Source of the DNA: a virus
IMG/VR virus record: IMGVR_UViG_3300047557_002951
Span: 95,557 to 159,556 of that record
DNA: 64,000 nt
Strand: one strand, 5' to 3'
Below, piece by piece: positions 7,632-15,074 of the stretch. The notes below the pieces were generated by a model that saw nothing but the letters and a program-made list of their open reading frames with translations, was not told the DNA's origin and did no database searches. Every line of letters begins with the position of its first letter. Positions within the stretch are counted from its first letter, which is position 1. Both the position numbers and the translations under genes were made by a program.

Positions 7632-8153
7632 TTATTGGTGCTTTTGTAGGTATTTAACGGCATTGCTTAATGTGCTGATATTATCACCGACCAATCCTAA
7701 CATTCTATTACAATTGCTACAAAGTAATCCACGCACCTTTCCAGTATTATGGTCGTGGTCCACATAAAGATTTTTACTATCTTTTCTACCATTAGTATTT
7801 GGATTTAGACAAATAGCGCATACTTCATTCTGCTCTTGTAATACACTTTTATACTGCTCTAAACCAAAGTCTTCTCCATAAGTATATTTTAACATATAGT
7901 CTTTCTTATCATCATAAGAAGGTCTCTTATCTTTATAGTCTTTACTATAACAATCTTTACACCTTTTATGACCTTTATAATACTCATCAATAAGTTTTTC
8001 TACACCACATTTATTGCAGACAATATGAGTTTTACTTGCCCAGTTTTCAGCATAAGTTTTCTCTTCACACCTCATACACCTTCTACGACCTTCTCTAAAA
8101 TCAGAGGAGGGAAGTTCTTGTGTGCAGGTTCTACAAATCTTCGTGGTTCTCAT
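7632..8153 (-). CDS. EndoVII-type HNH endonuclease (probable homing enzyme)
   Basis: 173 residues. Two zinc ribbons at the N-terminus (CRTC...CMRC about 7-28; CNKC...CKDC about 47-70) precede a recombination endonuclease VII domain: CAICLNPN, then the core LYVDHDHNTGKVRGLLCSNC and NRMLGLVGDN. T4 gp49 (EndoVII) resolves branched DNA, but copies with extra zinc ribbons next to photosynthesis genes are usually freestanding homing endonucleases; the psbA-linked enzyme of phage S-PM2 is the known precedent. It lies directly downstream of psbA, which carries two introns, and has its own TATAAATA late box. Confidence 0.88.
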   Translation of the reverse strand: MRTTKICRTCTQELPSSDFREGRRRCMRCEEKTYAENWASKTHIVCNKCGVEKLIDEYYKGHKRCKDCYSKDYKDKRPSYDDKKDYMLKYTYGEDFGLEQYKSVLQEQNEVCAICLNPNTNGRKDSKNLYVDHDHNTGKVRGLLCSNCNRMLGLVGDNISTLSNAVKYLQKHQ

Positions 8154-8174
8154 TATGGCGTTTAAACTTTTAAC

Positions 8175-8182
8175 TATTTATA
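8175..8182 (-). promoter_or_regulatory. T4-type late promoter box
   Basis: Minus-strand TATAAATA about 20 bases upstream of the EndoVII-type HNH gene. A TATAAT-like element (GCTATAATG) lies about 15 bases further upstream, between the psbA terminator and this box, so both early and late transcription seem possible. Confidence 0.6.
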
Positions 8183-8205
8183 AAATATTAAACTCCATTA
8201 TAGCA

Positions 8206-8233
8206 TAAAAAAAGAGACCCGTAAAGGGTCTCT
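8206..8233 (-). terminator. Terminator after psbA
   Basis: On the minus strand an 8-bp stem (AGAGACCC/GGGTCTCT, loop TTTAC) is followed by a run of seven T. It lies 8 bases beyond the psbA stop codon. Confidence 0.85.
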
Positions 8234-8240
8234 AATTTCA

Positions 8241-10272
8241 TTAACCGATGGTTGGAGCAGTAAGAGCAACAGGAGTTGTTTCTGCTGATGCCAAATCCAG
8301 AGGGAAGTTATGTGCGTTCCTCTCATGGAGCACTTCGAAACCAAGATTTGCTCGGTTAAGAATGTCTGCCCAAGTGTTAATCACATGACCTTGACTATCA
8401 AGAAGTGACTGATTAAAGTTAAAACCGTTACTCTGTTTCCTTAAATTTACCATCTTTAAGGAGAGGACTATATCTTCATCCCAGTAGGATGTTGGGCGCT
8501 AGTGTCGTATTACATTCCACGCTTGGAAAACCGACTAGTCTCTGAACCTTTCCAAGAAGCGTCTTGGACTTGGCTGCTGATTACCCATTTATGGAGGGCT
8601 TCCAGCAATTCACCCAAAGTTTACCGTCAAATTGCTAGGACGGGACCCCGACGATTGAGGTTAAATGCCATCGTAGAAACACCAAGAGCAGCGAACCAGA
8701 TTCCAACTACAGGCCATGCAGCAAGGAAGAAGTGTAGACTGCGTGAGTTATTAAAGGAAGCATATTGGAAAATAAGGCGTCCGAAATAACCATGAGCAGC
8801 AACGATGTTATAAGTCTCTTCTTCTTGGCCGAACTTGTAACCATAATTCTGTGACTCTTGCTCAGTTGTTTCACGAACCAAAGAAGAAGTCACGAGCGAT
8901 CCATGCATTGCTGATGCGAGAGAACCACCGAAGACACCAGCCACACCAAGCATGTGGAACGGATGCATAAGAATGTTGTGCTCTGCTTGGAATACAAGCA
9001 TGTAGTTGAAAGTACCAGAGATACCCAGAGGCATCGCATCAGAGAAAGAACCTTGACCGAAAGGATAGACCAGGAATACAGCAGAAGCAGCAGCAACAGG
9101 AGCACTGTAAGCAACGCAGATCCAAGGACGCATACCTAGACGGTATGAAAGTTCCCATTCACGACCCATATAAGCATAAATGCCGATAAGGAAGTGGAAC
9201 ACTACAAGTTGGAAAGGACCACCATTATAGAGCCACTCATCTAGAGAAGCAGCTTCCCAGATGGGGTAAAAGTGCAGTCCAATAGCATTGGACGAAGGAA
9301 CAACAGCACCAGAGATGATGTTGTTTCCGTACATTAAAGAACCAGCAACTGGTTCACGAATCCCGTCTCTTATCCCAATAAAACAGTCATATCTTGCGAC
9401 TTAGACCGTTTCAGTTGACCTATTTGATTTGCTCGTTTTGCGTTTTCTACTCTTCCACCATTTTCTACCCACTCTTTCCACTCATTAATATAAGAAATAC
9501 ATTCTTTAATTCTTTCACTTCTTCTATTTCCCATATGGGGAAGTATTTTTTCCAAAATGAAAAGAACTTTTTCTCTATTTCCTATATGAAGGACATAAAC
9601 TGGTTTTCCTTTGAGTGTTTTTCTATTAGGTACAAAATAGGGTTTATCTACAAAATTACTTAGTTTAGCAACCACATCTTCATCAGTCATAACAAGACGA
9701 ATGTATGGTGCTGGCGGTGCTTTAGAAAAGTCATAACGGTCTTTAGAACGATTATCTATTCCAAAGTATCCTTCACCTTCTAAAATTCCTGCAATCCAAG
9801 TAATTTGTGATTCTGTTAAATCAAGCATTTTGACTTCGCATCTACTGTTATATTTATACAGCAAGTGCGAATAAAAGTCAACTGTGAGATTTGGACTATA
9901 TCTTCACCCTTTAAATTTTTTAAAGGTGCTGGGCACTCTAGCCTGTTATTAAGGGGACTAAACCCCTCAGGTAGTCTCTGAACCTTCCTCAAGTGTACTT
10001 GAGGCTTGGCTGCTGATTGCCTTTCGGTTTCCAGCAATTCACCCAGTTTTAACATCATCCTTACGGATGAAGGACACAGATTAAAGCAGTATGTCTACGG
10101 GAGGTGCTGCAATAAATGCAACAATAAAACAGATAGTTGCCGCAAGAAGGCAAGGAATCATAAGAACTCCGAACCAACCAACATACAACCTATTATCGGT
10201 TGAAGTTACCCAGGAACAGAATTGTTCCCAGAGGTTTTCGCCAGAACGGCGTGAAGCAATTGAAGCAGTCAT
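8241..10272 (-). CDS. psbA: psbA, photosystem II D1 protein, split by two introns
   Basis: Three exons join to 1083 bases, encoding a 360-residue D1: exon 1 is 10091-10272, exon 2 is 8658-9368 and exon 3 is 8241-8430. Junction 1 restores V-D-I-D-G-I-R and junction 2 restores F-N-L-N-G-F-N, both exactly as in cyanobacterial D1, and no residue is lost. Both junctions obey group I rules (5' exon ends in T, intron ends in G). The GREWEL segment has Glu at the position that distinguishes high-light D1:2 (Glu) from D1:1 (Gln). The protein replaces photodamaged host D1 during infection. It ends ALTAPTIG, with the usual processed tail. It is driven by a near-consensus promoter and a late box. Confidence 0.95.
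8431..8657 (-). other. Group I intron 2 of psbA (no ORF)
   Basis: 227 bases. The 5' exon end ACCT pairs with intron GGGT nearby, giving P1 with the U-G wobble at the splice site. Core elements are visible in order: TGAATTGCTGGAA (P side), AATCAGCAGCCAAG (Q/R side), GGTTCAGAGACTA (P7 5') and GAAGATATAGTCC (P7 3'). The last base is G. It contains no reading frame for a homing enzyme. Its core is nearly identical to that of intron 1. Confidence 0.85.
9370..9828 (-). CDS. Intron-encoded LAGLIDADG homing endonuclease
   Basis: 152 residues from the MLDLTESQ start (a 12-residue longer version reads [12 protein letters not shown]). A single LAGLIDADG motif is seen as [14 protein letters not shown] near residue 11, with the acidic residue in place, so it probably acts as a homodimer. 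A basic C-terminal region follows ([16 protein letters not shown]). Such enzymes cut intronless psbA copies to spread the intron. It has its own late box TATAAATA about 25 bases upstream, as known for intron enzymes of T4. Its stop lies flush against the 3' splice site. Confidence 0.88.
   Translation of the reverse strand: MLDLTESQITWIAGILEGEGYFGIDNRSKDRYDFSKAPPAPYIRLVMTDEDVVAKLSNFVDKPYFVPNRKTLKGKPVYVLHIGNREKVLFILEKILPHMGNRRSERIKECISYINEWKEWVENGGRVENAKRANQIGQLKRSKSQDMTVLLG
9853..9860 (-). promoter_or_regulatory. Late promoter box inside psbA intron 1
   Basis: Minus-strand TATAAATA about 25 bases upstream of the LAGLIDADG start. T4 intron endonucleases are likewise expressed from late promoters within the intron, which keeps translation from interfering with splicing of early transcripts. 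Confidence 0.6.
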
Positions 10273-10425
10273 TTTTCGTTAAAGGGTAAGTAAAAAGTCC
10301 AGGGGGAACTGGATGGTTACAGTATATCCCACACCACCCTCCAGTGTGGGTATGAGAGACGGATTTTACTTGCCCATTAGTCTCGGTAGGGCAAGATAAA
10401 AAGAAAAGTATTGTATTTTCAATGT

Positions 10426-10468
10426 TCGGTGATGCAGTTTGTCAGGAAACCCTGACTTCCCTCACCGA
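10426..10468 (-). other. 5'-terminal stem-loop of the psbA leader
   Basis: A 7-bp outer stem (TCGGTGA/TCACCGA) encloses a 6-bp inner hairpin (GTCAGG/CCTGAC). From the -10 position the transcript should start at or within a base or two of the first stem nucleotide. Further downstream in the leader lies CCCACAC/GTGTGGG. Possible roles are mRNA protection or ligand sensing. PhotoRC-type RNA motifs are known near psbA in marine phages, but I could not check for a match. Confidence 0.55.
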
Positions 10469-10470
10469 CT

Positions 10471-10504
10471 TATTTATAGTACCACGAAATCTCTGGGCTG
10501 TCAA
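10471..10504 (-). promoter_or_regulatory. psbA promoter: sigma70 type overlapping a late box
   Basis: -35 TTGACA (10499-10504), 17-base spacer, -10 TACTAT (10476-10481). The T4 late box TATAAATA (10471-10478) overlaps the -10, so psbA can be transcribed early by host sigma and late by the phage factor from nearly the same place. An 11-base C run (G on the minus strand) abuts the -35. Confidence 0.8.
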
Positions 10505-10523
10505 CCCCCCCCCCCTCCTAAGA

Positions 10524-11954
10524 TCAATAAATCTCCCTCCACTGAAGAGCAGCAGCAACAGAAGCAACTGCGTTACCTGTGGTAGTGATAGTTCTTACTA
10601 CAAGTACATAAATTTCAGAATCTGTGGAATTTATGTTTTGAACAATAATATTTTTCTTTGCCTGACTTAATGTTCCAGAAGAAACTGGTGAAAGTGAGTT
10701 TTGTGATGATCCCGAAGGAACATAACCTGATGCAAAGACATCACCATTAAAATAAGTTGTTGCATCAATACAGTATTCAACACCACTATTAGCAGAAGCA
10801 GAAGTCCAAGTCAAAGTTCCTGCATTACTCAAATAAGCAGAACTTGGAAGTTTTATAACTTTATAAACAATACTATTTGTTTCGCAGAATAATGAAATAT
10901 TATTCAATTTAACTGATATTCTATTTGGATATTCCTGAAAGGTATTTTTAAGACGAATTGCAACCAAAGGAAGTTCTGTTCCTGCGGGTGTTGGTGTAGT
11001 TCTTGTGGTAAGCATTGTATAAGCAAAATCAATACCACTTTCTACATATCCACCTTCAGACATCACAGATGCACAAATCTGGTCAAATGATGCTCCAATA
11101 CCAACACCAGTGTTTCTAATTTCACAACGAACTGGTAGGTTTGGATTTGCAATATAAACTGTTGGACTATTGTTAGAATGTAAAAATTCGTGTGCTGTAA
11201 TAAGTTGCCCATCGTGAGCAAAACCACAACGAACTCTACCAACACCTAACCATTGGAAATCTATAAATGTAAGTTGAGTTTTTGTAATATCTAAATTAAA
11301 CCCAGATGCTCCTGTTCCATCACATTTATCTCTATTCCATTGTGATTGTGGAATTCTAGTTTCTGTCGCAATACCACTTACAAAAGATCTAATTACCCAG
11401 TTATGAGTTCCAATACCAGGATTTATTCCATCAGAAGTATTAAGTCCAACCTGCTCAAAATAAATTCCATCCCTATCATCAAAGTATCCAGTTCTTTTAG
11501 TAGCATTCTGCTGAGGTGCATAAAAGTTAAAAGAACTAAAAATTAGTTGTCCTTTTCCTGGTTGATAATGATGATAAAACTTTGTTTGATGAAAAGAAAA
11601 TGCAGTAGATCCAATACCAGTCTGCAATCTTGCACACGCTTGGTTTTGTAAAAATGTTACGGTTGAACCTGCTCCTGAAACACTATCTAAAAAGTTTGGA
11701 TCTATAGCATAAAGATGCTTATAGTCCCCAAGAGTAAAAGGTTCAGAAACTCTATTTCTACCAAATGCATCAACTGCATTTGTATCCGGATTAATAGTTA
11801 TAAGGGTTTCTGATGAAATGCCAACAGTTCCAGTAACTGGAAATGGGTTATCGAGTGTAACGACTTCACCATTTTTATTGGCGATCATATTCACTTCAAA
11901 AAGACTTCTTTCTTGATTTAAGAAATCTTGATTAACTTTATTAAATTGTGCCAT
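10524..11954 (-). CDS. Virion structural protein (tail/fibre-associated, probable)
   Basis: 476 residues, rich in G, S, T, N and beta-type strands, without cysteine clusters or catalytic motifs. Segments such as SFVSGIATETRIPQSQWNRD, GVGRVRCGFAHDG and VTLDNPFPVTGTVGI resemble large cyanophage structural proteins found in virion proteomes. The small gene upstream starts with a capsid-targeting-like peptide. The exact location in the particle is unknown. Confidence 0.65.
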   Translation of the reverse strand: MAQFNKVNQDFLNQERSLFEVNMIANKNGEVVTLDNPFPVTGTVGISSETLITINPDTNAVDAFGRNRVSEPFTLGDYKHLYAIDPNFLDSVSGAGSTVTFLQNQACARLQTGIGSTAFSFHQTKFYHHYQPGKGQLIFSSFNFYAPQQNATKRTGYFDDRDGIYFEQVGLNTSDGINPGIGTHNWVIRSFVSGIATETRIPQSQWNRDKCDGTGASGFNLDITKTQLTFIDFQWLGVGRVRCGFAHDGQLITAHEFLHSNNSPTVYIANPNLPVRCEIRNTGVGIGASFDQICASVMSEGGYVESGIDFAYTMLTTRTTPTPAGTELPLVAIRLKNTFQEYPNRISVKLNNISLFCETNSIVYKVIKLPSSAYLSNAGTLTWTSASANSGVEYCIDATTYFNGDVFASGYVPSGSSQNSLSPVSSGTLSQAKKNIIVQNINSTDSEIYVLVVRTITTTGNAVASVAAALQWREIY

Positions 11955-11962
11955 TAGTCACC

Positions 11963-12292
11963 TCAAATCCACTCTAATTTCGATGGATGATATCTTTTTA
12001 CTTCCGATACTTTATAAGAATTTTGAGTCGGTATTGCAGGATAAATGTTATGAACTATTGCACCAGGATATTCATTCTGAATTTGTTCACCTAGCTTTTC
12101 TCTAGTCGGAAGACTATTAGAATCCGACATCAATTCAATTCTATAAAGATTTCCTTCCCACATAAAGTCAGCATAAAACTGCTCACCAACAGAAGACGGT
12201 GAAGAATCAGATCCATTAACAATTAATGTTCCAATTGAAGCATTACCTGAAATGTTGACACCCTCAGATAAAAATTGTTTATAAGTCTTCAT
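11963..12292 (-). CDS. Probable internal head protein
   Basis: 109 residues starting MKTYKQFLSE, very close to the capsid-targeting peptide MKTYQEFIAE of the T4 internal proteins, which gp21 protease cuts after (L/I)-x-E. The expected cut is after residue 10. The rest (FMWEGNLYRIELM, NEYPGAIVHNIYP) is a small alpha/beta domain of unknown function. A GATAAATA late-type box lies just upstream. Confidence 0.7.
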   Translation of the reverse strand: MKTYKQFLSEGVNISGNASIGTLIVNGSDSSPSSVGEQFYADFMWEGNLYRIELMSDSNSLPTREKLGEQIQNEYPGAIVHNIYPAIPTQNSYKVSEVKRYHPSKLEWI

Positions 12293-12344
12293 TTTTGTTA
12301 AGATTCTTATGTCTTATTTATCATTGATTTTCATAAATAATCAA

Positions 12345-12560
12345 ATGACATTAAAAGGTACAATTGTGCCAAGAGAATTTAATACTCCGCATCGACAAGA
12401 CTGGAACGCACCGATACATAATATCCTAAAAGCAATAGATAATCATAATCAAGAATATTTTAAAACTCAAGATATATGGCATATAGAAAAAGCAAAAATA
12501 CTTCGAGAATATGTGTCAGAACTCAAAACCTGGATTCATAAACAAGAAAATGAACAATAA
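12345..12560 (+). CDS. Small unknown protein
   Basis: 71 residues from the inner start MTLKGTIVPREFN; a 12-residue longer reading exists but begins hydrophobic and lacks a ribosome site. The rest is a long helix (NILKAIDNHNQEYFKTQDI). First gene of a short plus-strand operon with overlapping genes. Function unknown. Confidence 0.6.
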   Translation: MTLKGTIVPREFNTPHRQDWNAPIHNILKAIDNHNQEYFKTQDIWHIEKAKILREYVSELKTWIHKQENEQ

Positions 12561-12747
12561 AAAAAGAAAATGTTGGGATTTTGTAATGTCTTCATTTGCA
12601 AGATCTTATGGAGTCAAAAAAATCATGGCAGAAGAAAAATTTCATGAGATTGCATTATTTTGGTGCGATGAAAACGAGATAGAAAAATATAAGACCCTAG
12701 AAGAATATGATAGATATTTTAGAGAACTTTATGAGAACTGGACATGA
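12550..12747 (+). CDS. Small unknown protein
   Basis: 65 residues starting MNNKKRKCWDFVMSSFARSY, with many aromatic and charged residues (RYFRELYENWT end). Overlaps the upstream gene by 11 bases and the next gene by 4. No family recognised. Confidence 0.55.
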   Translation: MNNKKRKCWDFVMSSFARSYGVKKIMAEEKFHEIALFWCDENEIEKYKTLEEYDRYFRELYENWT

Positions 12748-12851
12748 ATGATTTTCCTTGGGGCGTTAGTATAGGTCTTGGAATTGTACTTTTAGGAACA
12801 TTATCATTTATTGTTTATATAATGCTTCTAGACAAGTTAGAAAAAAATTAA
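12744..12851 (+). CDS. Tiny membrane protein (35 aa)
   Basis: Reads MNDFPWGVSI followed by a hydrophobic span (GLGIVLLGTLSFIVYIMLL) and a KLEKN tail. Overlaps the upstream TGA (ATGA) and the downstream ATG (TAATG), so it is tightly coupled. It lies three genes from the lysis pair. A holin or antiholin is conceivable, but there is only one span and no further evidence. Confidence 0.5.
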   Translation: MNDFPWGVSIGLGIVLLGTLSFIVYIMLLDKLEKN

Positions 12852-13192
12852 TGTACGAATACAAGATAAAAAAAGTAAATAAAATTATCGATGGTGATAC
12901 TATAGATGTCGATATAGATTTGGGATTTAATATTACAATTTCCCAAAGAGTTCGTCTAGCTGGAATCAATGCACCAGAAACAAAAACTAAAGATTTGAAA
13001 GAAAAAGAAAATGGAATAAAATCTAAAGAATGGTTAGAAAATAAATTAAACACAAAAGAACAACTAACCATAAAAACTGAAAAAGATGATAAGTATGGGA
13101 GAATACTTGGATGGATTTATATTGAGGAAAACCAAATTTCAATAAATAATCAGATGATAGAAGAAGGATACGCAATTTCTTATCTACCGTGA
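12851..13192 (+). CDS. Thermonuclease (staphylococcal nuclease family)
   Basis: 113 residues, a compact SNase fold. Conserved marks are IDGDTIDVDIDLGF (calcium-binding Asp), RVRLAGINAPET (catalytic Arg region) and DKYGRILGWIYI (second Arg). It has no signal peptide, so it should act in the cytoplasm, possibly on host DNA or RNA. Coupled to the tiny membrane gene by TAATG. The family is common in cyanobacteria and their phages. Confidence 0.9.
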   Translation: MYEYKIKKVNKIIDGDTIDVDIDLGFNITISQRVRLAGINAPETKTKDLKEKENGIKSKEWLENKLNTKEQLTIKTEKDDKYGRILGWIYIEENQISINNQMIEEGYAISYLP

Positions 13193-13252
13193 AAAATGCA
13201 CTACTCATTGGATTGTTGGTCATAAGACTCATCACCAACGAAGGAATTTTCA

Positions 13253-13585
13253 ATGAAGGAAGAAGACCTCAACCAAGAAAACAATTCCCAGAAATCATTA
13301 GATTCATCCGAAGACCAGCCAAAAGAGGTAGGAAAAAAGCAAAGTTCATTATTGAATAAACTTATCTTTATTATCTGTTGTTCTGTGATTGGATTTGTTG
13401 GAATCAATTTTATTGCATGTAACTTTATGGTTCCTGGAACAATTAGTAGAGCAAATGTTCTTGGAGGATTAAAAAACCCTCCTCCTTTAGATTGCAAAGA
13501 ATCTGAAAGAAGAGGGTATGAAACTTTATTAACTATTCTTACTACAGTAATTGCATTAAGAACACGAGTTGAAGATAGTGATTAA
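13253..13585 (+). CDS. Single-span membrane protein, possible holin
   Basis: 110 residues. A 36-residue charged N-terminus is followed by one strong membrane span (LIFIICCSVIGFVGINFIAC, about 37-56) and a tail with a second weakly hydrophobic helix (LLTILTTVIALRT). A good ribosome site (GAAGGAA) precedes the ATG. It converges with the endolysin gene, overlapping its stop by 4 bases. Position suggests a lysis role, but no holin family is recognised. Confidence 0.55.
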   Translation: MKEEDLNQENNSQKSLDSSEDQPKEVGKKQSSLLNKLIFIICCSVIGFVGINFIACNFMVPGTISRANVLGGLKNPPPLDCKESERRGYETLLTILTTVIALRTRVEDSD

Positions 13586-14139
13586 ATAACCTCACAACAT
13601 CTCTTATAATACTTCTCACGATCAGCAAGTCCATTTGCTGGATCTCTGCCATTAACTCTTGCTGATACCTGACGACAAGTAGCACCAGAATCACAAAGTT
13701 CATTCATCTTATTTGTCATCCACCAGAAACCAGAAATTGTGAATGGATAATTCTCTGCAACATAATTTACTCCATTCATTACATTAGGATCTTTAATATA
13801 ATTCGCAAACTGCTGATAATTATATCTCCCAGTTACCTGAATAAATCCAGCGCCTTTATATCTTGGCCCATCACCATTTTGAGTGTTTCCAAGATCTTTT
13901 CTTCCTTCATAATCAGCGCCAGAAGCAAGTTCTTTCATCCAACGACCACCATTACTCTCATGAGAACATTGAGCGAGAAAATGGCGAATTCTTACTTTTG
14001 TTGTAATGCTGAATGTAGTCAAACACTTATGAAGTTCCTGCACTTCCTTATCTTTGATTAAAGATTCTGCACAGTTCCAGATATAAGCAAGTTGTTTTTT
14101 TGTTGGTAAGGCACCACCTTGTGATGGTGCCTCTTCTAC
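13582..14139 (-). CDS. GH19 chitinase/lysozyme-type endolysin domain, reached by -1 frameshift
   Basis: 185 codons in the -1 frame after the C39-like gene. The GH19 domain begins near PTKKQLAYIWNCAESLIKD and continues through FLAQCSHESNGG (catalytic Glu region) and YKGAGFIQVTGRYNY. No ATG, GTG or TTG lies in front of the domain; the first possible start (a GTG at 14043) would delete its first 25 or so residues. The frame connects precisely to the upstream peptidase by -1 slippage. The product would degrade host peptidoglycan at lysis. A stand-alone short form from the GTG remains possible. Confidence 0.8.
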   Translation of the reverse strand, partial: VEEAPSQGGALPTKKQLAYIWNCAESLIKDKEVQELHKCLTTFSITTKVRIRHFLAQCSHESNGGRWMKELASGADYEGRKDLGNTQNGDGPRYKGAGFIQVTGRYNYQQFANYIKDPNVMNGVNYVAENYPFTISGFWWMTNKMNELCDSGATCRQVSARVNGRDPANGLADREKYYKRCCEVI

Positions 14140-14145
14140 TTTTTT
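14110..14145 (-). promoter_or_regulatory. Predicted -1 programmed ribosomal frameshift signal
   Basis: On the minus strand the heptamer A AAA AAG (14139-14145) sits in the correct phase (GTA AAA AAG), directly before the TAG of the peptidase gene. After a 7-base spacer comes a 7-bp stem-loop (GGCACCA/TGGTGCC, 8-base loop; 14110-14131). Heptamer, spacing and stem match the known dnaX-type signals. Confidence 0.75.
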
Positions 14146-14852
14146 ACTGGTTCAAAGATTCTGCCCCATCCATCATTGGGATGCTTTACTGTCCATCGTC
14201 TTTCTAGCATCCGTTTAGCATAAACAACTCTTTTCCCATTGGATACTGGACCAGAATACCCATCCAAAATTGAACCATATGGATCACTTACAATATAGTT
14301 TCCACTTTCGTTTTTCCCATGTACACAAATCATATGACCAGTTCCAGTAGGAGATAACTCTGGACCACGATGAAGAATTCCAATCACAACTGGACGACCA
14401 GCAGAAAGTTCTCGATCTAAATCATCAAATCCTAAATTATAATGAAACTTAGAGTCTAATCCATAAGACTTCAATACTCTCGTTTGAACATCATGATCTG
14501 TCGAATTCCCTTGTGCTAAAACTTTTCTAAGATAGGCATCATCACCTTTTGTCCCTGATGGTAATGATCCTGGCTTCAAATACTCAAGACACATTGCACA
14601 AGCAGATGAATTGCAAGTAGAATCTGGTAGTTGATAGTTATCTGTTTGTGGATAGAATGGTACATCCAAAAGAATTCCTTTTAAGTCCTGTGAGATATTT
14701 TGTGATCTATAGATTCTTATCCAGTTAGATGTGTCATCTAATAACTCTGGAACTTTTTCTGCCAATAGTCGTTCAAAATCATCTATTGCTGCACGATGCT
14801 TTGGATTCTTGTCGTCGTAGTACTTGAAAAAATTGTTTAAATCTACTCTCAT
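14136..14852 (-). CDS. C39-like cysteine peptidase (N-terminal half of a frameshift fusion)
   Basis: 238 residues from the ATG (MRVDLNNFFKYYD); an in-frame TTG two codons upstream is less likely. A papain-like C39-type triad is visible: Cys in LPDSTCNSSACAMC (about 78), His in GTGHMICVHG (about 177) and Asp in YIVSDPYGS (about 193). The N-terminal 50 residues are helical. Combined with the GH19 domain by frameshift it would give a two-domain lysin of about 423 residues, cutting both peptide and glycan parts of the wall. Without the shift only the peptidase is made. Confidence 0.82.
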   Translation of the reverse strand: MRVDLNNFFKYYDDKNPKHRAAIDDFERLLAEKVPELLDDTSNWIRIYRSQNISQDLKGILLDVPFYPQTDNYQLPDSTCNSSACAMCLEYLKPGSLPSGTKGDDAYLRKVLAQGNSTDHDVQTRVLKSYGLDSKFHYNLGFDDLDRELSAGRPVVIGILHRGPELSPTGTGHMICVHGKNESGNYIVSDPYGSILDGYSGPVSNGKRVVYAKRMLERRWTVKHPNDGWGRIFEPVKK

Positions 14853-14854
14853 TT

Positions 14855-15013
14855 TCAATACCTGAATTCTTCTAATCTATCTAGGAGTTCATTCAAATGT
14901 TTATGTGCCAGTGATTTGGGATCACTTGTATAATATGGTTCAGTTGAAACCTTATGTTTTTGCTTCAAAATTAAAACTTTAATCTCATCTTTCGTGATGT
15001 GATTTCTTGGCAT
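14855..15013 (-). CDS. Small unknown protein (52 aa)
   Basis: Starts MPRNHITKDEIKVLILKQKH and ends LLDRLEEFRY. Entirely helical and charged. It ends two bases upstream of the C39 peptidase ATG. Probably a small regulatory or accessory protein; no family. Confidence 0.6.
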   Translation of the reverse strand: MPRNHITKDEIKVLILKQKHKVSTEPYYTSDPKSLAHKHLNELLDRLEEFRY

Positions 15014-15074
15014 ATACAAAAAAACTCTACCACCTATTTAGTGGTAGAGTTTAAAATTTATAGTTTTTATGTTA

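Larger units (their letters stand above)
9369..10090 (-). other. Group I intron 1 of psbA, with LAGLIDADG gene
   Basis: 722 bases. P1 is GACAT (exon end) with GTGTC 12 bases into the intron, closing on a U-G pair at the splice site. The core has TGAATTGCTGGAA, AATCAGCAGCCAAG, GGTTCAGAGACTA and GAAGATATAGTCC, the same blocks as in intron 2. The 3' portion holds the homing endonuclease gene, whose TAA is followed by the single terminal G of the intron. Confidence 0.88.

Noticed and set aside
8241-10272. psbA as a broken or frameshifted pseudogene
   Set aside because: Both interruptions fit group I introns exactly and the spliced frame is complete.
13189-13359. Open frame of 56 codons from GTG after the thermonuclease (MKNALLIGLL...)
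   Set aside because: No ribosome site, very rich in Arg/Lys in the tail, and overlaps the well-supported membrane protein gene by over 100 bases. A nested Rz1-like arrangement came to mind, but it lacks a lipobox.
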